Below are positions 10,878-22,800 of a stretch of DNA of 64,000 nt, piece after piece; the first letter of the stretch is position 1; each line of letters begins with the position of its first letter. Source of the stretch: Brachycybe producta (lineage: Eukaryota > Arthropoda > Diplopoda > Playtdesmida > Andrognathidae). The position numbers and the translations under genes are program-made. The notes below the pieces were generated by a model. The model searched no databases. It was not told where the DNA came from and saw nothing but the letters and a program-made list of their open reading frames with translations. The stretch covers positions 1,758,797 through 1,822,796 of the forward strand of contig JAUPFP010000011.1 in the NCBI GenBank assembly GCA_036925085.1. Reading direction: 5' to 3'.

Positions 10878-13800
10878 TTACTTTGAATCATGTGGAAAAA
10901 ACGTCTGATTCATCTGCTGCATTTCATTGTTTGGAAATCCTTCGAATCGTGGTGGAGGCAAAGGAGGAGCTATTACATACCAAATAAATTACGAGTTCTA
11001 ACTTCATGAAGGGGACCAAATTTTCTTATGTAGTGTACAAACTGACCAACGCACTGACGACCCAAAGTACTCATCTGTCCATGCAGGTGAATAAGGGGCA
11101 GTGTGGCATAAGGAGTTATGTCACCTGGAGCCGTAAATAATTGAAAAGAAAATTATGGCTACATTTGTATTTAAAAAAAAACTGTACCAACCATGTTTAA
11201 ATGTACTCGAAGGACGACTCATAGTTCCACTCGGCATGTAGTCATAGTCTTCGATAGAGTCTCCTCTTTTCAATTCATAAGCAGCAGCTGACAACCGCTG
11301 AGTTACTATTTAAAATATCGATAATTATTTCTCATTTCCCAAAAAACTCATTTGCAACAAATAAACCTGCACGGTGTCTTGCATCAGACTGTTTTAGCTT
11401 AACACACATACAAGCGACACCCAGAATGGCAAAGAGAATGACAGTAGTGCAAATGATCGGCACAATGAGGTAAAAGTTCAATTGAGCCATAAGACTATCG
11501 ACCTTGTCAAAAGGAGCATCCCCCTGAAGTTCTGGAGATATCGTAGCTATAAGAAAATAACGAAACATACAATGGTGATGAGTCTATCGCAGTTTGACAA
11601 TTCGGTCAACTGCAACTTTGTTTAGGCAACAATAAGAGTAATTACAAAAATTATATTCTTCTATGTACACCTCCAGACATTGTGAGTGTGGCAAAAAGGT
11701 ATTTGGCCACTGATGATCCCGCACTGTTGTGAGCTGTCATCCGCAGACCGTACCACGTTCCAGACTTCAAATTGGGAATGACCAACCTTCTTTGTTCAGG
11801 TTTTACTGAACTAGACACAAGAGTCCACTCGTTTGAACTTTTCGGAGCATATTCTACGACGTAGTAATGGATTGGACAGCCGTTGTTTTTCCAGGTGTTC
11901 AGATACAGGGAGACGGCCGAAGAAGTTTCTTCGATCAAATCAGATTTGCTCGGTGAAATAGGTACTAGAAATACAGACAGTGCGATAATTTTTCGTATTG
12001 CAAACATGGTAAATGTATGAAATTATATGATCTACCAGATCCATTAGTGAACACAGTCAATATTTCAGACAAGTCGCTGACTCCAATGTTGTTCTTGGCC
12101 AACATACTAATTTCGTACTTAGTGCCACAATCCAAACTGTTTAGTTTGTAATTTCTCATTTCGGGTTCAAGTTGAACTTTTTTCAATTCACCATCCTCCT
12201 GCTTTAGTTTTAACGTGTAACCTAAAAAACATTAATCATGACCGAAAATAAATTGCGTAAAAGAAAATGGGTTGTCTTCTTCATTTAGAAACTATAACCT
12301 TCACAAATTTCTCATTGAAATCATCACAAGACTTATCAAAAAATTGTCAAAATGATGTTTAGAATAACAATAAGTAATTGATAGAATAAAAAAAAGTAAC
12401 TGATAAAATAAAAAGAAGTAATTGATAGAATAAAAAAGAAGTAGCTGATAAAATATAAAGAAGTCATTGATGGAATAAAAAAGAAGTAATGCACCGAATA
12501 AAATGAAGCAATTGATAAAATAAAAAAGAAGTAATTGATAGAATAAAAAGTAATTGATCGAATAAAATGAAGTAATTGATGAAATAAAAAACTTTAAAAG
12601 CGATTTCTACCAAAATAACCAACAACAAAACAGAAATGGGCACAAATAAAAAAATTGTTTTTATGTATTAATAGTTCTATTTCAAACCGTTAACAATTTC
12701 TTATAAACAATTTTTGATTAATTACTAAAAATACACTGCAAGCAGCCGGTTGGCGTATGGAAGAGAGATCTTAAGATCCAAGTGCTGCAAGATTTATTGT
12801 CAATATATAATAACTACAAAAAATATTATGTGCCACTCTTTCCATTTCGTCATGCCGTTGTTTTTACAAAAAAAACAACAACCACTTTATCACTTGATAA
12901 ATACAATCCAGAACTGCAACCGATAGTTATTGTTAGATTTAGCTAAAATTTAGACCATAGAATCCATGCCTAGATAACAATAACAACTCAGCAAAGTAGA
13001 AAGCATTGTTAGCAAAATGAAGAATGTTACCTTTGACTTTTATCAACTTGCTTTTAGGAGCCTTCCACTGAACTTCGATGCTGTTTGGAGTGACGGTTAT
13101 AAGCTCCAAGACGACCACAGAAGGAGGAGCTGAAAAATATGCAGTCCATAAAAAATGTAATACCAATGCAAGAAAAGAAAATATTATGATGTGTGTCGGT
13201 TGTGTATCACTTATTTCTGCATTTTGCTTTCCCTCTTCCCTCAATTACTCAGGCATCGAAAGCATGCATGAATAACATAGTCGAAAAGTGAGACTATTTG
13301 TGCTTGGTGAATTTGAATTTTGTGCTTGGTGAATTTTAATTTTGACGTCACGTTTTAATATTTTCTTTTTAAGCAATGACCTTAGCAATAGATGGTTTTC
13401 CACTTACATAGAACAATTACAGTATATGTGATTTTGTCTTCACCACCATCGTTCTTAACAAGGCAAGTGTAATTGCCTGAATTCTCTTCTTTTATGTCTT
13501 TTATGGCCAAAGTTCCATCAGATAAAATCACAACATTTTCGTTGCTTACTATGTCACTTTCTCTAAAGGAAAACCAAAAAAACACTAATTGACTAACATA
13601 TAGCAAGTATAAATCCATAGCTATTGTAGAGTACAAATTATAATAAAAGTGGATTACACAAAAGTTAATCTGCACCCCTTTTTCCATACTTATAAAAGGA
13701 CAAGTCACATTATCAAAAATTTCAGATATTTTGATAAGTTTTCAAACAATCATGCTTTTATTTTCCCAATCCTGGCTATTAAAATTATTACCTAAATTGC

Positions 13801-16800
13801 CACTTCCTCTGTGGATGTGGATTCCCAATTGCTACACAAGAAAGTTGAATGTCGGACTTCCAAATAGCGATAACTTCTTCGCCAAAAGAAACAATTTTTG
13901 CAGCAACTAGCAACAATTAATATAAAATACCGATTACTTGTTGTTAAGTACTGATTTCAATCTGATTTTTACTTTTAGGACCAGTCGGTGTTTGCACTAC
14001 CGATTTCGAAGCTTGACCCTCTCCTGCTAAAGTGGACCCGGTCACCCAAAATTCATACCGTTGGCCCTTTTCTAATCTCATGATTTCATGGTGTGTTAAA
14101 GACGAAGTCACTTTGATCGTTGATACATCCTGTCATTGAAACAACAGAAATAAACTTGTGAATAATAAACATAATGCTTACGACAAAATAAATCGCCTTA
14201 AACCTCTTGTTTGTTCAGGGTTCTATAATACAAAGAATATGACTTAAGAACACCATTCGGATGTTCAGGTGATTTCCAGGATACAGTGATAGAGCTCTCG
14301 GAAGTTGCGACTACCTTTATATCCAAAGGTTGACTGGGAACTTTAAAAAACAAAATAATTAGAAAATTGTTGAAAACAATTTTAAAGAGATTCTCATCAA
14401 TCAATACCATCATCGAGTGTTTTACAGAAAACAGGAGTGCTTCGCGGTCCGTCACCGGCTTTAGTCGATGCCTGGATTTCGATACTGTAGTTAGTAAACT
14501 TTCCCAAATTTACCAAAGTCATCGAGGTTATTGACGTAACATTGATACTTTCAGGAAAGTCATCTATTAAAATATGACCCAAAATACGTGAATGAAATAA
14601 ATAGTTTCACAATGCATCACACCACGAGTAAACAGCATGGTGCACCTTACCCACCAAACCATTCGGTCGTTGGTTTGTACGCCACTTTGAAACCTCTGAG
14701 TATTCCATTTATAGAATCAGAATGAGGCACTAACCATGTTAAGTGGATAGTCTGAGATGTAAGTGTGGTGCAGTGGACATCGAACGGAGCTAAAGTAGGG
14801 GCTAATAATGGGTTTGAAATTTATTAAACACCTCTGAAAATGCAACTAAAGATATAAATTAGTGTTGGGACGAATTTCTTTACAAATAGTAATTACATTA
14901 GCGAAAAATAATTATAGTTGCAATTACTAACTACTTTCTAATTACACAACAGGTGACAGAAAAAATGTTGCATCATCATATACAAAAACATAAAAAAAAT
15001 TACTGAACTTAATTTAGAAAGTGATGCTCTTTATCCGGTTTCACACGGTCCGGGTTTTGCCCGTCCGGGTGTGATTGCGCGGATGGGCAGCACCCGGATG
15101 CTGTCCTCACATGATAACGAATATGTATCCAAGTGTACTCTGGGTCCGGAGCTTTCCTGGAGAAATCAGACACAACAAATTTGTTGTGCTTGCAACACGA
15201 GAGCACTCGTACATGTGAACTTGTGAAGGCATGCATAAAACACTTGTCCGTTTGAGTGCAGTTTGTAGCAGGGCGATCTGAGTGTTTTCTATCCCCGGAC
15301 CGAGATATGCCCGGGTCCGGATGGTGGGAAAAACAACATGCCATCCCAGGTATATTGAGACGTTTTGGGCCCACCGCTTTCTTTTATTTTTAGCGCTATT
15401 TCGTTTTGGGTTTTTAAACTTGTTCTTCAACCTGTAATCTTGTTGTAGCTTCTGGGCCACTCGGTACTTTTGGGTACGGAGTGACCCAGACTCTATTTTT
15501 GTACTTGACCTTTTAATTTACACCTCACGTAACTTCTACATAAGTGAGTTTTATGTGATTTTAATTGTTTTGTTTTCGTTTTCTTCTCTTATCACTTAAG
15601 TGTGATAAGAGATGATGAGTCATGGTTTTGGCCAGATAGACCAATCCACTGATTGGTCTATTTGGGCCCAAAATTTATTGTAACCAATCAGAATTTTGTG
15701 CCCTGAGAATCCGACTTGTGGAGTCTCAGGGTATATAAAAAGTGATATTTTTCTGTTTGGAACCGATTTCTAAAATACCGAACCTATGCCCGATTTTGGC
15801 TAGGTTCTTTGTATTATTATTTTTAAGTTATAGTTTTATGTGTTGTGTTCTTAAACCAAGTTATCATTTTCATTTATTTGTTCATATTTGAAATAAATTC
15901 CTATTTCGCTATTTAACTTCAACAGTGGTGGTGGTTTTATTTACTTTAAACTTAAATTCCGCGATTGTGAAAACTCATCATTTCGTTGGAGCTCTTCACC
16001 CATTTGGATACTTCGAATCCTCAAACAGGTCAAGCCTGCAACACCCACTTGTAAGTATATTCACACTATTTTCAGGGGCAAATTTACGGACGAAAGTCCG
16101 CGAGATACAGAGACAAAAGATACTCAAGACTGTGAAAATCTTTAGCCAGAGACTAGTGACGACATTAAATAGACGTTATATTGGTCTAGTCCACCCGGGC
16201 CGGTAGAATTAGTGACCTAGCCACTCACTATTAATACGAGCGTAAACTCGCTCGTATCATTTAAAAGAGCAGATTCTACCTGGGAAAAAAGGTTCGTCAC
16301 AATATCTATTTGTCTGGGTAATAGACAAAAAACTCGGACAGGCAAAACCTTGACCGTGTGAAACCAGCCTAACACGCATCAGTCTATCTGACATTTATCA
16401 GGAGTAGTTAATGAAAGTTGAGTGGTTTGGAGAACACAAATTGTTTAAATACAAACAGAAAAGTAATTTAGAAATTAGAAAGTAATTGTATATTGCATTA
16501 GAAAAAGTAATTAATTACAACTACAAATTACTCATTCATTGAAGTAGTAATTGAATTACAGTAAAACATTCCTTTTGGCAAATTACGTCCCAACACTGAA
16601 ACAAATTAATAATTACCTCCTTCTGAGGTCATGACAACAATAGGTTCTGTCTGTGGTCCTTTACCCTTGCTATTGTATGCGAGTACCACAATGGAATACT
16701 TAGTAAATTGTTTTAAACCACCTATTTGCACGTAGAGGTCATTCGCCTTTGGTTCGGCAGTCATAAGTGTCTTAAAGAGGTAACGGTCACCGCTGTCTGT

Positions 16801-19800
16801 TTCTTTGTAACCAATGTAATAGCCTTGAATTTTGCCATTCCACAATTTATCTTCTGGTGCCTTTTGTATGAACAGTTATACTCTTAGAGTTTTACTTCAA
16901 AACTACTAAAAGTGCCTAACTAAACAAACCTTCCAATGTACTTTAAATGTCTCAACATTGACTGGTTCAACCTCAACGTGTAAAGGAGTTCCTGACGGAA
17001 CTACAATCATAAGTGAAGCAGTTGTTTATATTTCAGCTACCGGTACCGAATTATCAATTGATAATGATCAATTCTCACCATCTTCATCAGTAGTGACATG
17101 AATGCTCTGACTGGCTGAGCTACGTCCTTGAGAGTTCTCAGAAAATACACGAAACATGTAATTGGTTGCTGGTTGAAGTGGGCTAATAATGCTATTTGTT
17201 GGTTCTCCATTCACAGTTTCCATCATAATCGATTCCTGCCATGAATCTACAAAAAAAGCTTCAGTGAGAAATGTTGTCTTGCAACACCAATATACTATTT
17301 AAATTACCAGATTCCAACTTGTATTGAATAATGTATTTCTTAATAGCATCATTTCCATCGTACGAAGCCTTCCAAGTTAATTCAATTGTTCGGCTCCCAA
17401 TTATTGTTGCCTTCAACTCTTGTGGCAAGTTTGGAGGCTCTTTATTAAAAAAAAAATATGAAATGCAAATACAATATAACCAACACGAAACCTCCATGCA
17501 CAATCTATGACAACCAAATATTTTTTTATTATGGTGGGTATTCATCTCGGCCAATGAGGACAGTTGTATGTGAAGGATAACTATTAGGAGCGTATATATA
17601 GTTGCCCATTGAAACTTGTGACGCCAGAGGAGTTGACAACAAATTTAGGATTGTGTCATTTCGTCTGCACAAAAGGTTCTCAAGAGTTTAAACATGTCTA
17701 AATTTTGTGTCAATCCCTCTGATTTCAAAAACTTCATCTTATTTTGAGGCAACTATAATAGTGACGGTGCCAGCGTTTTAAGTCATGACCAATTCATTAG
17801 TCACCACCCCAGTTACCATAACTGCAACGGTGCCATTGAAAATGAATGCCTTTGTTGCAATGGTAGAAGTGATGTAGGAGCCTCGGAGGCTAGTTGTTTC
17901 TACCAACATCATAGCCATCCAAAGCATATTAAAGAAGAAAGAGCTAGTACTGATACTTATTTGTGGTCCTTATTTCCAAATGTATTTAGACTATGGAATT
18001 CTATTCCAGCACAAAGTTCTGTTTCAGGATGAATTCATGCTATTTGACGACAATGCCTAGACCTTGTCTAAATAACAAACACTTATGATTGGGAAATCCC
18101 ACCCCCCCCCCCCCGGCCACATAGCTCTCGAGCTGATTGCATGTGTGCTGGGTTGAATTGAATTGAACATCTTTAGAATACACAAGTGACTAGACTACAC
18201 AAAATGGTGACAACATCTCTGCACTGAAACATGCAAGCTACCCATTAACAGATGACATTTCGTTTCTTACGTCTATTTTATCCTGCACATCATTTTCAGC
18301 TGCTACCGGGAACAAATGTCGTTTCCCCCACAAGTGAAGGGAACTTTATAGTTTCGAGTTTGCCGGCACTAGGCGCCTGTGACCAAATTAACATACTTAA
18401 AACACATAAACTCAAAGTTTTGCTGCTTCCACCTTCAACCCTTCTTGTCAATCCATGTGGAATTGGTGGAAATGGAGCACATATTTTATTACTTTCACTG
18501 CTCTATTATTACCCTTCAGTTTACATTCACCCTCATGTTCTATGCTAACCATATGCATTACACTTGCTCCTGATTCCTCAGTCACACGAAACACAATAAT
18601 CTGGATTTAAAAAAAAAACTATACATACCAACAACTTTCAGTATGCCAAAAGATCTGTTCGTCCCGTATGAATTCTCTGCAACACATTCATAACTTGCAC
18701 TGTCTTCTCGATAAACTTTCTGAATTGTCAACAGTGACACAGTCTCAGACACTGAGTTTCTTAATTCTAATTTCAATCTGAAATGTAAGAGCATACAAAG
18801 CCACTTAAAAAATTGAGCAAAAATAAGAACTTTTAATACCATACCTCGACTGTCCCGTTTGTATCAATTTCCCATCTCTGTAAAAGCTTATCTTTATAGG
18901 AGAATCTCCTTGAACGACACAGTGCAATTGAGCTTCTTTTCCAATTAAAACGATTTGCTCCGAAAGACCAATCACAAAAACAGGGGGTGCTAAAACAATA
19001 TATATTTTGTTTATTGTTGGTCCGTTAGGATAGGTTTTTTAATATATTTAAATTAGATTAAGATGGTTTATAAACAGCTGATTATCGAAGTCTGATTATT
19101 CTGTCTTTCATTTAAGGGTATTTTCGTGAAGATATCTGTTTAAAGTTATGACGTTTTCAAACTAATATTAAAAAGCTTATTTTGAAATATATCAACATGA
19201 AAATACCCTTAATGATTGAGCTACCATTCTAGTTTATAAAACACATTCGAGTTTCTCTTTATTTTGCACCTGAAAGATAAAATAATCAGAGTTTGAGAAT
19301 CGTTTACACTTCATAACCACCTTAAGACATAAATCGTAAGACATAAAATCTTTTTTCTACACGAAGTAAAGTCCATGCACAATTTTCCAAATTCTATTTG
19401 AGAAATTAATTTGTAGAATCCTTTTTCAAAACCGAAAAACTAATTCATATCAATGTGTGGCCAAGTTTCCCAAACTCACATTTTTTCTTGATAATAAACT
19501 TATAACGAATACCGTGCAAACATAAATTCGTGAATATCCTAATTCATATTACAGTATTATAAATGGTTTTCATTGTATCTAAATATTTACAAAATAATCA
19601 CCTTGTAATTTTATCTGTACTTGTTTGCTTAAACCGTTACCAATACCGTTAGAAGCTTCGCAATAGTAATATCCTTCATCGCCCACATTTGTGCTTGCAA
19701 TAAATAAAGACCCATTAGGAAACAACTGCATTCCAGATGTGCTACTCAACGGAGTGAATTTCTGATTTGGTAATACCCCTTCAAATAACAAATAAACCTC

Positions 19801-22800
19801 AGTTTAAAAACGCAGCTCTAATAATAGTTTATAACAAAATTACCAGAAACTCTCATCCAAGACACCACTGGTTGTGGAAATCCTCGAACATTACAGTGAA
19901 GGTTCACATTATTTCCTTTCAATACTGAAATATCTTCAGGTTCATCAATCCATTGTGGTGGAACTACATTAAAAATCGAAAATAATGAATTAATGCAGAA
20001 TTATTTAATTCATAATAAAAGTAAAAGTGTTAATAGGATAACCAAACATATTAATTACTAAATCTGAACTAAATCCCAACTAAATACAAAATCTCACATC
20101 ATGAGTTAAATGCATCAGTTACACTGGAACTCCAGCTGTGAATGTGCATCAAATAACAATAGCTGTGCACATTTGTTGATGCATTTAATCACAGTATTAT
20201 CCCTGCTTTGCAGTCAAATTAATTGTATTCAACACAAATAAAATCAAAGTGACATAAGTAATTTGCTTGAAGAAACTACCATACATGTATTTTTCATAAC
20301 TTCATGAAGTAAAATGATATCAATGCAGTGCTTTTTATATTCACAAATAGTTACTTATGAAATTTTAGTGGAAGAAAATTGCATCTTTTGCATCAACACT
20401 TTTAGTCGTGTGAAGCCACAGTTAATGAGATTGAATAACAATATTAGCACAATTGCCATACAGTCGATTACTTCATTTAATTTTGTTTAGAACATAGAAA
20501 ATTATTAAAGTTAAGATAGAAAGGGTCATATTCTTAACGGGTTTTAAGTCAAAGATAGTGCTAAACTTTTCAATGAAACTGGCTATCAAAAGTTCATGCA
20601 TATATCACTATCTTTAACTTAGCAATCATTAAGAATTCTACCCTAAAAATTGTATCCTTAAGTTAGCAATCATTCAGAATACGACGCTTAATCTTAATAA
20701 ATAATGTTAATATTTTATTTTAAATTATTTATTTCCAATCTGGTTTAGATTTGTATGGCTTATTAAGTAATCAGAACGATTAAGCTAGAACACTTTGTGC
20801 AATAGAAAATAAGTGAAAACATAATGCACAGTTAAAGAACAAATTTCTGACATTAAATAAAAATAAATTCAAGTATCAAATAAAATATAAAAAATGCAAG
20901 ACAAACAATTTTATAGTACTTCATATAACGTTAGTATAATGTAGAACGTAATAACACTTAGTATTTTATACATTTACTCGTATTTCAATTCATGAAGTTA
21001 TTTAAATAGAATTATATTGCAAAAAACATGCCAAATGAACAACAACAAAACATTATAACCTCACATCGGGTAGAGCAATTACCATTGACAATCAGCTGGG
21101 CTGAGTGTCTGGCCGCTCCTGCCCCATTACTTGCAACACAAGTGTAAACTCCATTGTGTTCGGGGGTAACACTGGTAATGGACAAAATACTCGAGTGTTC
21201 ATCGAATGACTTGAAATGAACACCTAAAGACTGCGGTGAGATTTCAACGCCATCTTTCTCCCAAAAGAGTTGCAATGGCAAATCTCCACGGCTCACAATG
21301 CAAGACACTCTGGCCAGCTGACCTTCGATTAAGTGCTCGTCTTGGAATGAGAACGGCACCACTTTGGGGGGAACTGAAACACAAGAGAATAACATGGTTC
21401 AAGAGGAAATCCCTACCATTAACAATCAGAACTGCCATGTGGCTTGCAGAAGCAGCCTGGTTCTTGGCCACACAACTATAGTTGCCACCGTGTTCGACTT
21501 TAACTTGGTCGATAGTCAGTATGCTTGTGTAAGTGTCAACGTTTCGAACTTGGATGCCCATAGATGGAAAGGTGGAGGAAATGGGATTGTGATCTTTTAC
21601 CCAGCTGATGGTCAAGGGTAGGTCACCCTGATAAACCACGCAAGTGAGGCGTGCCAGTGCTCCCTCGAACACATGTTCTCCTTGAAACGAGAAGGGCACG
21701 ATCTTCGGCGCTACTGGAACATGCAAACATGATCACTTAGAATTACCATTAACTCTCAAAATGGCGTCGTGCCGGTCGATGCCCGCCCTATTCTTGGCGA
21801 TGCAAGTGTAGGTGCCGGCATGATCGGCTGTGAGGCTCTCAAAAGAGAGAATGCTCGACATGCCATCCACCTCATGGACCGAGATGGTAGAATCGCCACC
21901 GAATAAAGGGACACCATCCCGAAGCCATGAGAACTGGATTGGGGCGTCTCCTTCTTGCAAGCCACACATCACTCTAGCTGCAGACCCTTCATATTGAATT
22001 GCCCCAAATTGGAAAGGAACTATCTTTGGACCGACTGCAATAAAACGATTAAACAAAATAACCCAGATGTAAATGATTACCGCGAACAAGAAGTTCGGCA
22101 GTCCAAGTAGTAATCCCCGCCCGATTGCTAACAACACAACTGTAGTTGCCAGAATGCTGAGAGCTCACATTATCAATGCTCAGAGACTCAGTTTGTTCGT
22201 CATATTTGCGACTTGCCACTCCAAACTCAGACGAGTGGAGCACAAAGCCATCCTTCAGCCACTTAAAAGTGACTGGCAAATCGCCCTGACTGATCGCACA
22301 TGTGACGTGAGCTCGCATTCCTTTGTAAAACTGGTCATCAAGAAACGCAAACGGGATAATCTTTGGAGGAACTGAAAAATAAGTAAAAACATAAAGCACT
22401 TGTTTTACCGTTGACAGACAATTCCGCTGTGTGCATCACTGTGGCCGCCCTGTTAGAGGCCACACAGGTGTATTTGCCGTTGTGGCTGGGGGTTATGCTG
22501 TTAATTGTTAGAATGCTGGAATATTCATCCAGAACACGCACCAGAACCCCCAGCGTTGGAGAGAGGGGTATTCCATCCTTAAGCCAAGAAACTGTTATGG
22601 GTAATTCCCCATCACTAACAACACATTGCAGTCTGGCTCTCATCCCCTCTCGTAAGAGTTCATCTTGAAACTCAAATGGAACAATTTTGGGAGCAACTGC
22701 AATGCAATTGAAAACAGTTGCTCACTTTGGAATTGACAATCAAGACAAATAAAACAAAAATAATGAATTCAAATGACTTCAACTAAGTGTGCTCTCATTG

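Larger units (their letters stand above)
1..17439. repeat. Segmental duplication, copy A (left)
   Basis: Bases 1-14.81 kb are repeated at 47.19-62.02 kb in the same orientation. The offset is 47189 at the left edge and 47208 from about 6 kb onward, the change being due to TA-tract length and small indels. I found only a few substitutions across about 14.8 kb (for example near 1104, 1214, 1490, 1968, 2221 and 7685) and a 7-nt indel near 1362. From about 14.81 kb rightward the copies still align but differ clearly, up to the exon ending at 17439, beyond which the intron no longer aligns well. The unit contains SETD9 5' exons, a minisatellite block, the galactokinase 3' exons and the 3' part of Dscam. 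The left end lies outside the window. Confidence 0.95.
21083..22696 (-). other. Dscam: Ig7 alternative-exon array (five mutually exclusive candidates)
   Basis: Five homologous exons, each a full Ig7 domain with both splice sites. All begin and end in phase 1 and are 288-297 nt, so any one keeps the frame. The introns between them are 37, 46, 33 and 43 nt. The shortest constitutive introns I found in this gene are about 61-65 nt, so joining two neighbours is probably sterically impossible. The flanking introns are long (1.9 kb upstream, 1.1 kb downstream). All share a PPKI-VPF-F start and a C...W...YxCxAxN core. Five isoforms are predicted. Confidence 0.9.

Noticed and set aside
15009-15460. 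Minus-strand frames of about 120 residues
   Set aside because: They cover the nested MITE and LTR-like insertion, and the same region in copy B does not keep the frame.
21236-22668. Plus-strand frames of 81-100 residues across the Ig7 array
   Set aside because: They lie antisense to clear Ig7 exons that have splice sites and conserved cysteines.
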